Assembly (NCBI GenBank): GCA_018266055.1 | Contig: JAFDYT010000007.1 | Span: forward strand, 70,787-114,760 | Origin: Bacteroidota bacterium | GTDB lineage: Bacteria > Bacteroidota > Bacteroidia > Cytophagales > Cyclobacteriaceae | Reading direction: 5' to 3' | DNA: 43,974 nucleotides | Shown: piece by piece, positions 25,630 to 34,585 of the stretch | How the letters are laid out: each line of letters opens with the position of its first letter | Numbering within the stretch: position 1 is the first letter of the stretch | Made by a program: the position numbers and the translations under genes | The notes under the pieces: generated by a model | Seen by the model: only the letters and a program-made list of their open reading frames with translations | What the model was told of the DNA's origin: nothing | Database searches by the model: none

Positions 25630-26274
25630 ATGATTCAGGCTGTTATTTTTGACCTTGATGGTGTACTTGTTGACACCGCCCATTACCACTTCATTGCCTG
25701 GAAGCGATTGGCTGAAGAACTTGGCGTAAATTTTACTGAAAAAGAGAATGAGAAACTCAAAGGCGTAAGCCGGATGAAATCCCTTGAGATCATTCTGGAA
25801 CTTGGAAAAATAAAATTACCGGATGCGGAGATGGAACGTCTCGCCACCAAGAAGAACGAGTGGTTTGTAGAATACATCAACGCCATGAAACCCAACGAAA
25901 TTTTTCCCGGCGTAAAAGAACTTATCACAGAGCTTCGGGCCAACGGCATCAAAGTAGCACTCGCGTCGAGCAGTAAAAATGCCGAGACCGTATTGAACTT
26001 ACTTGGCATCAAACAGTATTTCGACGCAATTGTGGATGGTACGATGATCGTGCACACGAAACCCGATCCGGAAATATTTTTACTTGCCGCCCGAAAATTA
26101 AATGCACCGTCGCGCAACTGCCTGGTGTTTGAAGATGCAGAAGCAGGCGTAGAAGCCGCGTTGGCTGCCGGTATGCGATGTGTAGGTGTGGGCACAAAAG
26201 AACAATTACCCAAAGCTCATTTTATTGTAGAAAAGACGTCACAGTTCACCGTGACCGAAATAAAAAAACTATAA
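25630..26274 (+). CDS. pgmB: Beta-phosphoglucomutase
   Basis: This 214-residue HAD-superfamily enzyme converts beta-D-glucose-1-phosphate to glucose-6-phosphate (EC 5.4.2.6). It has the nucleophile motif FDLDGVLVDT (Asp8, with acid/base Asp10), the cap-domain motif GVSR at 45-48, ASSSKN (Ser113-Ser115), Lys144 in HTKPDPEIF, and EDAEAG with Glu168 and Asp169 for magnesium. These positions match the characterised Lactococcus enzyme within one residue. It lies 15 bases before the maltose phosphorylase gene, whose product is its substrate. This makes the assignment very safe. Confidence 0.95.
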   Translation: MIQAVIFDLDGVLVDTAHYHFIAWKRLAEELGVNFTEKENEKLKGVSRMKSLEIILELGKIKLPDAEMERLATKKNEWFVEYINAMKPNEIFPGVKELITELRANGIKVALASSSKNAETVLNLLGIKQYFDAIVDGTMIVHTKPDPEIFLLAARKLNAPSRNCLVFEDAEAGVEAALAAGMRCVGVGTKEQLPKAHFIVEKTSQFTVTEIKKL

Positions 26275-26289
26275 CACATTTTCACTTCT

Positions 26290-28569
26290 ATGAAGCAGTA
26301 TTTAAAAAATCACGAATGGCAGATTATCGAAGAAGGTTTTGATTCTCACCTCAATCGTGTGTCAGAAAGTATTTTCAGTTTGGGCAACGGACACATGGGC
26401 CAGCGCGCCAACTTCGAAGAAACATACACCGGCGACACTCATCAGGGAACCTACATTGCCGGTGTTTATTATCCCGACAAAACGCGCGTGGGCTGGTGGA
26501 AAAACGGATACCCGGAATATTTCGCAAAGGTGTTAAATGCTCCTTTCTGGATCGGAATTCAGATCAACATCGCCGGACAAGAACTGGATTTGGCTAAATG
26601 CAAAGTAGAGAATTTCAGAAGAGTGCTCGACATGAAGCAAGGACTTCTCAGTCGCTCTTTTGAGGCAACTTTTGCCGACGGAAAGAAAGTTGCTGTCAAT
26701 GCGCAACGGTTTTGTTCGATGGCCGATGGAGAAGTGGGCGCCATCAAATATTCTATCACCGCTCTTAATTTTTCGTCTTCATCAAAAATTACCTTGGCAA
26801 TTGATGCCGATGTAGTTAATAAAGATTCCAACTACGACGAAAAATTCTGGGACCGCGTGTACGAGGAGGCTCAGATGGGTTGGGCTATTGTCAACGCACA
26901 AACGAAGAAAACATTTTTTCAGGTGTGTACTGGAATGGAGTATCGCTTTGAGTCGGGTGGCCAGAAGGCGGGAGGGAAAGTTTTCACTAACACAAAGGAC
27001 AAGTACGCTGACAATTTGGTGGAGATGGAGTTGAAACAAGGCGTAGAGTTGACGATTTATAAATATGCGGCTATTCTTTCATCAGAAAATCATCCGAAGG
27101 AAAAAATTGTAAAGAATTGCCTCGCGAAAATTGATGCCACTGCTAAAAAAGGATTTCAGCAGTTGCTGAATGATCACGCGGCGGTATGGGCCCACAAGTG
27201 GGAAGAATGCGATATCACGATCGACGGCGATATTGCTGCCCAGCAGGGAATTCGCTTCAATATATTTCAGTTGATGCAAACCTACACAGGTGATGACCCG
27301 CGCCTTAACATTGGCCCGAAAGGTTTTACCGGTGAGAAATATGGTGGCAGTACCTATTGGGATACCGAGGCCTATTGTTTGCCCTTTTATCTCGGCACAT
27401 CCGATCCAAGTGTGGCGCGTCAACTATTGATTTATCGCTACAAGCATTTGCCGAAGGCCATTGAAAATGCAAAGAAACTTGGCTTCAAAGATGGCGCCGC
27501 TTTTTATCCTTTTGTGACGATGAATGGCGAAGAGTGCCACAACGAATGGGAAATTACTTTTGAAGAAATTCATCGCACAAGTGCCATGGCGTATGCTATG
27601 CGCGACTATGTAGAATATACAGGCGATAAAAATTATTTTGTTGACTATGGCCTTGAAGTGCTGATCGGCATTTCCCGCTTCTGGGCACAGCGCGTCAATT
27701 GGTCAGCCGATAAAAATAAATACGTGATTCTGGGTGTAACTGGCCCGAACGAGTACGAGAACAACGTCAACAACAATTGGTACACCAACTACCTCGCGGC
27801 ATGGACGCTTCGCTTCACGCAAGAAGCAATTGACTATACTAAAAATGCCGATGCAGCTAAGTACAAAGCACTTACGGAAAAATTGAATTTTAACGAAGCG
27901 AAAGAAACCGCGAAGTGGGCAGACATTGTGAGTAAAATGTATTATGCGGAGGATAAGACGCGCGGAATCTATTTGCAGCAAGATGGTTTCCTCGACAAGG
28001 AACTTATCAATGTAGCTGACCTGCCAGCTGAAGACCGCCCGTTGAATCAGAAGTGGTCGTGGGATAGAATTCTCCGCTCGTGCTTTATCAAACAAGCCGA
28101 CGTGCTGCAGTGTATCTATTTGTTTGAAGACGATTTCACTAAGGAGCAGATCAAAAAGAATTTTGATTTCTATGAGCCGATGACCGTGCATGAATCATCG
28201 CTTTCGCCCTGCGTGCACGTGATCCTGGCTTCTAAACTTGGCTACAAGGAGAAGGCTTACGAAATGTACCTGCGCACTTCACGCCTCGATCTTGACGACT
28301 ACAACAACGATACCGAAGACGGTTGCCATATTACCAGCATGGCGGGTACGTGGATGAGTATTGTGAAAGGATTTGGGGGCATGCGTATCCGCGATGGCAA
28401 GCTGTACTTTTCACCCTACATACCAGAGCACTGGAATTCGTACTCTTTCCGCATTGAGTTCCGCGGACGCGTGCTTAAAGTGAAAGTAGCGAAAGAAAAA
28501 ACCGAGGTGATCCTGGAGTCAGGTGATCACCTCAGTATTGTGCTTAACGACAAGGAAGTTAGTCTGTAG
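26290..28569 (+). CDS. mapA: Maltose phosphorylase, GH65
   Basis: This 759-residue cytosolic enzyme has no signal peptide. It splits maltose with inorganic phosphate into beta-glucose-1-phosphate and glucose (EC 2.4.1.8). Visible features are YGGSTYWDTEAYCLPFYLG (351-369), the acid motif VTGPNEYENNVNN with Glu488, IKQADVLQ (600-607), and the phosphate-binding stretch DGCHITSMAGTW (677-688). The loop NGEECHNEWEITFEEIHR (412-429), with His417 and Glu419, is the form seen in maltose phosphorylases rather than trehalose or kojibiose phosphorylases. PgmB directly upstream supports the route. It ends the operon; the opposing GH13 lipoprotein gene converges with a 4-base gap. Confidence 0.93.
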   Translation: MKQYLKNHEWQIIEEGFDSHLNRVSESIFSLGNGHMGQRANFEETYTGDTHQGTYIAGVYYPDKTRVGWWKNGYPEYFAKVLNAPFWIGIQINIAGQELDLAKCKVENFRRVLDMKQGLLSRSFEATFADGKKVAVNAQRFCSMADGEVGAIKYSITALNFSSSSKITLAIDADVVNKDSNYDEKFWDRVYEEAQMGWAIVNAQTKKTFFQVCTGMEYRFESGGQKAGGKVFTNTKDKYADNLVEMELKQGVELTIYKYAAILSSENHPKEKIVKNCLAKIDATAKKGFQQLLNDHAAVWAHKWEECDITIDGDIAAQQGIRFNIFQLMQTYTGDDPRLNIGPKGFTGEKYGGSTYWDTEAYCLPFYLGTSDPSVARQLLIYRYKHLPKAIENAKKLGFKDGAAFYPFVTMNGEECHNEWEITFEEIHRTSAMAYAMRDYVEYTGDKNYFVDYGLEVLIGISRFWAQRVNWSADKNKYVILGVTGPNEYENNVNNNWYTNYLAAWTLRFTQEAIDYTKNADAAKYKALTEKLNFNEAKETAKWADIVSKMYYAEDKTRGIYLQQDGFLDKELINVADLPAEDRPLNQKWSWDRILRSCFIKQADVLQCIYLFEDDFTKEQIKKNFDFYEPMTVHESSLSPCVHVILASKLGYKEKAYEMYLRTSRLDLDDYNNDTEDGCHITSMAGTWMSIVKGFGGMRIRDGKLYFSPYIPEHWNSYSFRIEFRGRVLKVKVAKEKTEVILESGDHLSIVLNDKEVSL

Positions 28570-28573
28570 ATTT

Positions 28574-30304
28574 TTACAGTTTAAGTACCATCGCTTCGTA
28601 AGGACGAAGTGTAACGGTTTTGCCTTGAGGAATTGCCGTGTTTCCGTAGTTCGATAATAACAAAGTTGCATTCTTGAGATCGTTCGGAATCGTAGTTTCA
28701 GCTTCGGTGAACGAGAAGTTGAGAAGAACAACTACGGTTTGCCCGTCAAATTCACGAGTATAGGCGTACACTTTGTCGTTTGCTTTGTCCAGCAGTGCAT
28801 ATTTCCCATACACTAACTCTGGATGCGATTTTCTCAACGCCGTTAATTTCCTAAAATAGTTCAGACAGCTGTTCGGATCTTTTTCCTGTTGGGCCTGATT
28901 AATGGTACGGTAGTTACGATTCACCTGTATCCATGGCTTGCCGGTAGAAAAACCAGCGTTCATAGTGGTATCCCATTGAAAAGGAGTGCGGCCGTTGTCG
29001 CGGCAAGAGAATTTAAGTTGCTCAAGAAGCTTTGGAATGTCGCCGCCAATGTCTTTTTGATGACGGTATTCATTGAGCGAAGGCATGTCGCGATAGTCTT
29101 CAATTTTTTCAAAACCTGCATTGGTCATTCCTAACTCATCGCCAAAATAGTAGTAAGGGGTTCCCCGCATGGTCATGATGAATGTGGAGAGCATCTTCGA
29201 CGATAAATCTCTGAAAGCAGGTTGATCATTTCCGAAACGGCTCACCATCCGCGCCTGGTCGTGGTTGGCAAGAAAAATTGAAAGCCATCCTTTATCGGCA
29301 AAGGCACTATCCCACCGGGAGAATACTTCTTTGAAATGATTCACGCTATAGCCTTGTGGTTTGGCAATGTCCACGCCATCAAAAGCGTAAGCCATATTGA
29401 GTTCACTGCGGTCAGCATCCACCATATTGTGGGCATCTTCAAATGAATTTCCGGCCCCTTCGGCTACACTCATCACATCGTATTTGCTGAAAACTTCTTT
29501 GTTCATTTCCTGAAGATAGTCGTGCAGGTGCGGGCCAACGGCGTAGTATTTCATAAAGTCTTTTTCAAAGCCGTCAGGAAATTTCGGAAAGGTGGTGTCC
29601 TTGGCGGCGAACTGAAAGGCATCCAGCCGAAAACCATCTACACCCTTGTCGGCCCAGAATTTCATCATGGCATAGACCTCCTGGCGCAGCTTGGGGTTTT
29701 CCCAATTGAGGTCGGGCTGCTTCCGTGAAAAATAGTGAAGGTAATACGCATCGGTAAGCGAGTCGTATTTCCAGGCGTCGTGGTTAATGTCAAACAAGCT
29801 GTAGCGAAAGTTGGGTTTGCCTTTGTCGGCGTTCCACCAATGGTAATAGTCGCGGTAAGGATTAGTCCTGGAGCTTCGGCTTTGTTTAAACCATTCGTGT
29901 TCGTCGCTGCTGTGATTGACTACCACGTCCATGACAACTTTGATACCGCGCTCGTGCATTCCTTTCAGCAGCGCGTCAAAATCTTCCATTGTACCAAAGT
30001 CTTTCATGATGGCGCGGTAGTCGCTGATGTCGTAACCATTGTCGTCGTTAGGCGAACTGTAAATTGGATTAAGCCACACCACGTCAACGCCCAGGCTCTT
30101 GATGTAATCCAGTTTTGAAATTATTCCTTTTAGATCGCCAATACCGTCGCCGTCGCTGTCGCTAAAACTTCGTGGATAAATCTGATAGACGATGGCTTCT
30201 TTCCACCATTTCTTATCTATCGTGGATTTTTTTTCTTGCTGGCAGGAAAAGGTCACCAGCAACATCATCGTGATGAGTGCGGCTAAGGATATTCGGGTTT
30301 TCAT
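28574..30304 (-). CDS. GH13 alpha-glucosidase lipoprotein, alpha-1,4 type
   Basis: This 576-residue GH13 enzyme has a lipoprotein signal (LLVTFSC, Cys21), so it sits on a membrane outside the cytoplasm. The barrel motifs are DVVVNHSSDEH (126-136), GFRLDAF with nucleophile Asp228, VAEGAG with acid/base Glu282, and LANHDQARM with stabiliser Asp349. The calcium loop is SDSDGDGIGDL. Alanine follows the nucleophile (Ala229), as in alpha-1,4-specific members, whereas the cytosolic paralogue at 22938 has valine. It would trim malto-oligosaccharides before import. It lies 57 bases downstream of the DUF5009 gene on the same strand and is probably co-transcribed with it. QQEKK after the lipid Cys resembles surface-export signals, tentatively. 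Confidence 0.92.
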   Translation of the reverse strand: MKTRISLAALITMMLLVTFSCQQEKKSTIDKKWWKEAIVYQIYPRSFSDSDGDGIGDLKGIISKLDYIKSLGVDVVWLNPIYSSPNDDNGYDISDYRAIMKDFGTMEDFDALLKGMHERGIKVVMDVVVNHSSDEHEWFKQSRSSRTNPYRDYYHWWNADKGKPNFRYSLFDINHDAWKYDSLTDAYYLHYFSRKQPDLNWENPKLRQEVYAMMKFWADKGVDGFRLDAFQFAAKDTTFPKFPDGFEKDFMKYYAVGPHLHDYLQEMNKEVFSKYDVMSVAEGAGNSFEDAHNMVDADRSELNMAYAFDGVDIAKPQGYSVNHFKEVFSRWDSAFADKGWLSIFLANHDQARMVSRFGNDQPAFRDLSSKMLSTFIMTMRGTPYYYFGDELGMTNAGFEKIEDYRDMPSLNEYRHQKDIGGDIPKLLEQLKFSCRDNGRTPFQWDTTMNAGFSTGKPWIQVNRNYRTINQAQQEKDPNSCLNYFRKLTALRKSHPELVYGKYALLDKANDKVYAYTREFDGQTVVVLLNFSFTEAETTIPNDLKNATLLLSNYGNTAIPQGKTVTLRPYEAMVLKL

Positions 30305-30361
30305 TTTTGAAGATTATCAGTTCCTTAAATTATTAAATATTGGAGTGAATTGTAATGATTC

Positions 30362-31477
30362 TTACAGCTTAAAAAATATTTTCTTTTGAAACAGAAAATA
30401 ACAAAGCCTCCACTCGAGCGCAAAAACCACCAGCGACGATAGAATGTGCATCAATGTTGTCGGCGTTGAAATCATGCTCAATATTCCATTGGCGATGAAC
30501 GATACATATTCGGTAAACCACCGACTTCCTACAATCTCGATAAACAAATAAATGAAAATGGAATTCATTCCTACCACGGTGAAGAATTGCAGATTCTTTC
30601 GGTGATCTTTCACGTCGATCCACCAATAGCACAGCGCCAGCCCCAACAGGCACCATCCGCCGGAGGCAAGTGTAAATGAGCTCGTCGCAATCCTCTTGAT
30701 GATTGGTGTGATGGAAAGATCCATTCCATAGCCGACGATCAGTGCGAGGACACCAGCCAATAACAATAGCTTTATTTTTTCAGTGTTGCTTCGCGACGAA
30801 AGAAGAAGCTTCCCGGCCAGTGCTCCCCAAATGGTATGTGCTGCGGTAGGAATGCAATTAATCGCTACCCAACCTCCATTGTTTATTTTGTTCATCAGCA
30901 ACAAATCAATGTAGTTTCCGAAATTGTGCTGATCGACAAAAGGCTGATCAAAGCCAGGCACATGAGTGAACCGATACAATATTTCAGTGAGCGCCAACAA
31001 GCCAAAACTTATCGCGATTTGTGAAGTGACGGATAATCTGAAAATCAGAAAGGCCACCATCATGGTAAACGAAAGTTGCGTGAGCACGTCCCACAACTCA
31101 AACGAAAGTCCACCCGGGCGCACAGCGTAGTCAAGCACACCCCAGAAGAAAAGCCAGCCGCATCGTTTGGCCATTTTTGTAAATGACAATTTCCAGGGCA
31201 CGCCTTGTTCTTCCTGCCGATGCAACGACAGCGCCATGGCTGTGCCGGCCATAAACATAAATCCAGGTTGGATAAGATCCCAGAAACGAAGCCCGTTCCA
31301 CGGATGATGAAAAAACTGAATAAACACTCCTTCAAGGAAAGAACCTTTCACGGCTTCGAAGAGATGTTCAAATAAGCCGGTGCTTTCCATCACAAGCAGC
31401 ACCATGATGAGGCCGCGCATAAAATCAAGGGAGAGGAGGCGCTCTCCGGAGAGAGTCGTGGGGACAGGTTTATTCAC
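30362..31477 (-). CDS. DUF5009 / HGSNAT-like multi-pass membrane acyltransferase family protein
   Basis: This is a protein of about 371 residues with roughly ten hydrophobic segments. The frame opens at TTG 31504, but that lies inside a terminator hairpin; GTG at 31477 (MNKPVPTTLSGERLLSLDF) is a better start. The N-terminal motif RLLSLDFMRGLIMVLLVMES, and HHPWNGLRFWDLIQPGFMFM near residue 60, match the family of heparan-alpha-glucosaminide N-acetyltransferase-like proteins (COG4299/DUF5009). Some of these move acetyl groups across the membrane onto sugars. The biochemical role here is unknown. It is followed on the same strand by the GH13 lipoprotein, which suggests a periplasmic sugar context. 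Confidence 0.78.
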   Translation of the reverse strand: MNKPVPTTLSGERLLSLDFMRGLIMVLLVMESTGLFEHLFEAVKGSFLEGVFIQFFHHPWNGLRFWDLIQPGFMFMAGTAMALSLHRQEEQGVPWKLSFTKMAKRCGWLFFWGVLDYAVRPGGLSFELWDVLTQLSFTMMVAFLIFRLSVTSQIAISFGLLALTEILYRFTHVPGFDQPFVDQHNFGNYIDLLLMNKINNGGWVAINCIPTAAHTIWGALAGKLLLSSRSNTEKIKLLLLAGVLALIVGYGMDLSITPIIKRIATSSFTLASGGWCLLGLALCYWWIDVKDHRKNLQFFTVVGMNSIFIYLFIEIVGSRWFTEYVSFIANGILSMISTPTTLMHILSSLVVFALEWRLCYFLFQKKIFFKL

Positions 31478-31489
31478 AGGCTTTAAGGT

Positions 31490-31520
31490 AAAAAAAACGG
31501 GCAAGATTTCTTTGCCCGTT
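31490..31520 (-). terminator. Rho-independent terminator of the molybdenum hydroxylase operon
   Basis: Read on the minus strand, AACGGGCAA (31520-31512) pairs with TTGCCCGTT (31504-31496) over a 7-base loop. A run of T follows at 31495-31490. It sits 24 bases beyond the stop of the large subunit gene. This is a textbook intrinsic terminator separating it from the DUF5009 gene. Confidence 0.88.
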
Positions 31521-31544
31521 CTTTAAAAAGAGATGAAGTGATCA

Positions 31545-33698
31545 TTACATTTTTGTGCCGAGATTCACGCCTTCCAGACCTTCCTGCTTGATAAAGGGCT
31601 GGCTGTAGATCCGTTTGCCGGTGGCCTTAAATAAGGCATTGGCCACAGCGCCGCCGGTAGGAGGGAGCGCAGGTTCGCCAAGGCCTGTCGGGTCGATTCC
31701 GTTATTGACAAAGTGCACATCGATTTCCGGAATTTCTTTTAGCCTGATCATCCTGTACGCGTTGAAATTTTTTTGTGCGACTTCGCCATTCACAAAGGTG
31801 AGATTGCCGAAGAAGGCGTGACCAAGTCCATCGACAATTCCGCCGCGCACTTGTTGCATAGCACCGCTGAGGTTAACTACTATTCCGCAGTCGGCGGCAG
31901 CGATAATTCGTTGCAACACAGGCTTGCCTTTTTTCATCTCGATCTCGGCGACTTGCGCCACGTACGACCGATGTGAAAAATAAACACTGAATCCTTGCAA
32001 CACATTTTTCTTCTTACCCCATTCGGCTTTTTCGGCGGCGAGCTGAATCACCGCTTTCATCCGGTCGATGTCGTACTTGATAGCGCCCACTGGCGACTTC
32101 TTTGCTTTGTCGAGAAGGGCAAGCCTGAATTGTACAGGATCTTGTTTCGCTTCACCAGCTACTTCATCAATAAACGACTGTTCCGCGTAAGCGAGGAAGT
32201 TGGTGATCGGCGCGCGCCAGGCCCCGGTTGTAATCGCCGACTTGTATTCCACTGCATCGATAAGAAGGTTGTCCACGGCGCCGGAAGGGAAATTATCTTC
32301 GCGTGTTGGGTTGCCTGAATTGATGCCTACACCGCGGAGCCTGTAGCCCACAAGATTGTTATTGGCATCAAGTGCTGCCTCAAAGCGGTAGCGCACCGCT
32401 GGCCGATACATGCCGCCGCCCATGTCGTCTTCGCGTGTCCATGTGACTTTTACCGGAGCTTTGACTATGCTGGAGAGCTCAGCCGCTTCCAACACATAAT
32501 CGGCCTTAAGTCTTCGGCCGAATCCTCCGCCAAGACGGGTTAGTTCGAGCGTGATTTTTTCCGGAGCGATGCCCAGAAGCTTGGCAACTTCATTGCGTGC
32601 CATGTCCGGAGTTTGCGATGGACCAACCAACTCCACGCCGTCGGGCCTCACGTGCGCGAAGAAGTTCATCGGCTCCATCGGGTTGTGCGGAAGAAAAGGA
32701 CATTGGTACTCGCGGGTGATAACTTTCGCGGCATTTTTGAACGCTGTTTCCACATCGCCGTCTTTGCGCTTCACTGAGGCTTCTTTGCTGTTGAGCAAAT
32801 CCTTGAAGAGCTTGTCGTGATCGGTGGTGCTTTCGATGGTGGCGTCAGCTTCATATTCGATCTTTAGCACTTTTCGTGCTTTCAGTATTTGCCAGGTTGA
32901 TTTCCCAACGATGGCCACATTATTTTTAAACTGCACGATATCGATAATTCCGGGCATCGCTTTCGCGGATGCGCTGTCAACCGATTTTATTTTCGTACCA
33001 AAACTTTGAGGGCGTTGGATCATCGCGTGAAGCATTCCGTCGCGATAGAAATCCAACCCGAACAATGGTTTGCCGGTAAAAAGTGCGTGGTTCTCTACAT
33101 TCTTAATCGGTTGCCCGATAATCTTAAAATCCTTTTTGTCTTTCAGTTTTACTTCGGTGGGCACGGGAATCGCGGCGGCTTCATTGGCCAACTCGCCATA
33201 CGTAGCCGATTTGTTGTTCGCCTTATCGATTACTTTTCCGTTTTCGGTGATCAGCGTGGCGGCTGACACATTCCAGCGTTTAGCGGCAGCTTCAATCAGC
33301 ATTTGTCTTGCAGTAGCTCCTGCTTTGCGCAGACGTTCCCACGAATGTGGAATCGCGCCACTTCCGCCGGTAAGCTGGCGTTCGTATTTTTTGGTGTCAA
33401 GCGCGGCTTGTATCACTTTTACCTTGGTCCAGTCGGCGTCAAGCTCTTCGGCTACGATCATCGGAAATGAAGTCTTGATGTTTTGCCCCAGCTCCGGATT
33501 GGGAGAAAAAATGGTAATCACATCGTCAGGCGAAATTGACAGATAGCTGTTGAAGTTTACGTCGGCTGCGAAAGTAGCTTCGTCAACGCTGGCAAATCCG
33601 GACGCGCTGGCCCAGCTGAATCCAAGCATCAGTCCGCCGGTAGAGGTGACCGCGAGTTTTAAAAACTCTCTTCTGTTGGTTTTCATAAGTGTTTCCAT
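31545..33698 (-). CDS. Molybdopterin-binding large subunit, IorB-like aldehyde/isoquinoline oxidoreductase
   Basis: This is a protein of about 717 residues of the xanthine dehydrogenase superfamily, single-polypeptide IorB type. The frame is open to 33773, but ATG 33698 lies just after the small-subunit stop and gives a Tat signal (NRREFLKLAV, twin Arg at 9-10); ATG 33686 is an alternative. The protein should be exported folded with its cofactor. Motifs are GGGFGRRLKADY and TGAWRAPITNFLAYAEQSF for the molybdopterin pocket, GAMQQVRGGIVDGLG, and GLGEPALPPTGGAV, whose Glu is the expected catalytic base. It pairs with the 2Fe-2S subunit 8 bases upstream. The substrate is probably an aldehyde or N-heterocycle, not defined by sequence. 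No cytochrome subunit gene is adjacent. Confidence 0.9.
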   Translation of the reverse strand: METLMKTNRREFLKLAVTSTGGLMLGFSWASASGFASVDEATFAADVNFNSYLSISPDDVITIFSPNPELGQNIKTSFPMIVAEELDADWTKVKVIQAALDTKKYERQLTGGSGAIPHSWERLRKAGATARQMLIEAAAKRWNVSAATLITENGKVIDKANNKSATYGELANEAAAIPVPTEVKLKDKKDFKIIGQPIKNVENHALFTGKPLFGLDFYRDGMLHAMIQRPQSFGTKIKSVDSASAKAMPGIIDIVQFKNNVAIVGKSTWQILKARKVLKIEYEADATIESTTDHDKLFKDLLNSKEASVKRKDGDVETAFKNAAKVITREYQCPFLPHNPMEPMNFFAHVRPDGVELVGPSQTPDMARNEVAKLLGIAPEKITLELTRLGGGFGRRLKADYVLEAAELSSIVKAPVKVTWTREDDMGGGMYRPAVRYRFEAALDANNNLVGYRLRGVGINSGNPTREDNFPSGAVDNLLIDAVEYKSAITTGAWRAPITNFLAYAEQSFIDEVAGEAKQDPVQFRLALLDKAKKSPVGAIKYDIDRMKAVIQLAAEKAEWGKKKNVLQGFSVYFSHRSYVAQVAEIEMKKGKPVLQRIIAAADCGIVVNLSGAMQQVRGGIVDGLGHAFFGNLTFVNGEVAQKNFNAYRMIRLKEIPEIDVHFVNNGIDPTGLGEPALPPTGGAVANALFKATGKRIYSQPFIKQEGLEGVNLGTKM

Positions 33699-33706
33699 GG
33701 CAGCGG

Positions 33707-34168
33707 TTATTTGGTTTTGGTGGAAGCTAATACTACTGCTTCGCGAACGCGATGGTAAGTGCCGCAGCGGCAAAGGTTTCCGTTCATGGCGGTGTCAATT
33801 TGCTCGGCCGATGGTTTGGGTGTTTTGGCAAGCAAGGCGGCGGCGGTCATGATCTGACCTGCCTGGCAGTATCCACACTGCGCTACATCCACTTCATGCC
33901 AGGCTTGCTGCACTGGATGATCTCCGTTTTCAGAAAGGCCTTCAATGGTGGTAACTTTTTTGGTGCCGATGGCAGAAACCGGCAACGAGCAGGAGCGCAC
34001 GGCGATGCCGTTCAGATGAACTGTGCAGGCGCCGCATTGGCCAATGCCACACCCGTACTTTGTGCCCAGCAGGCCAAGCGTGTCGCGAAGGACCCAAAGC
34101 AATGGGGTATCGGCTTCGACGTCAGCCGAATAGTTTTTTCCATTAATGTGCAATTGAAAAGTAGCCAT
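33707..34168 (-). CDS. 2Fe-2S small subunit, IorA-like
   Basis: This 153-residue electron-transfer subunit of a molybdenum hydroxylase has both clusters complete. The plant-type 2Fe-2S site is Cys40, Cys45, Cys48 and Cys60 ([17 protein letters not shown]). The alpha-helical 2Fe-2S site is Cys98, Cys101, Cys133 and Cys135 (CGYCQAG and [10 protein letters not shown]). There is no signal peptide, so it would be exported by riding with the Tat-tagged large subunit. It is first in a two-gene operon ended by the terminator at 31490-31520. Length and motifs are normal for the family. Confidence 0.94.
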   Translation of the reverse strand: MATFQLHINGKNYSADVEADTPLLWVLRDTLGLLGTKYGCGIGQCGACTVHLNGIAVRSCSLPVSAIGTKKVTTIEGLSENGDHPVQQAWHEVDVAQCGYCQAGQIMTAAALLAKTPKPSAEQIDTAMNGNLCRCGTYHRVREAVVLASTKTK

Positions 34169-34585
34169 AAGATTGGAATTTGGTGTTGAAGATAGGAAAA
34201 AGTCCAGTGGACTTGACTTCGTTTTCCATGAGTCGCCAGGATTGCGTTTCTATGGTAATTGGGGTTGGTGAGCACCTTAGGAGGCTTTTTGCAATCTAAA
34301 TTTCCCCGATTGATCCCCTTGCTATTGTAGTTTCTCTATAAGGGAATGAGGCATGTTGCTAAAGCCAAAATAGGCCAAATTTTGATGGAAAATAGATCGG
34401 TATGACTATTGTCAATCAATATTTGTATTACTTTTTGACTTCATATCGCATAAAGTCAAATTAATAGGGACTATTTAATCTGTTTTCAGATGATCTAAGT
34501 CAAAAATTTAAGAGATTGGGGGGATTTTCCTTTACCTATTGGCTGAAACAAGGCTGGAATCGAATCATACAATAAAAAAGCGTCT
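34169..34585. other. Divergent intergenic region between iorA-like gene and repeat protein gene
   Basis: These 417 AT-rich bases hold no credible gene. I see one dyad at 34434-34460, and a further copy of its half-site AAGTCAAA at 34497-34504. No clear Bacteroidota promoter match was found. The region must carry promoters for both divergent genes. Confidence 0.5.
34434..34460. promoter_or_regulatory. Dyad TTTGACTT / AAGTCAAA, possible operator
   Basis: Two perfect 8-base arms (34434-34441 and 34453-34460) flank 11 bases. A third AAGTCAAA lies at 34497-34504. The same octamer within a similar context (TATC..GATGC before AAGTCAAAT) occurs at 39664-39671, upstream of the GH30 gene. A shared regulator is possible but untested, and AT-rich octamers recur by chance. 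Confidence 0.25.

Noticed and set aside
31478-31504. TTG at 31504 as start of the DUF5009 protein
   Set aside because: It lies within the terminator stem of the upstream operon and adds a nine-residue tail unlike the family; GTG 31477 fits better.
33070-33546. 158-codon plus-strand frame across the IorB-like gene
   Set aside because: It is antisense to the Tat-signal and N-terminal region of a clear molybdenum hydroxylase subunit; its composition is not that of a real protein.
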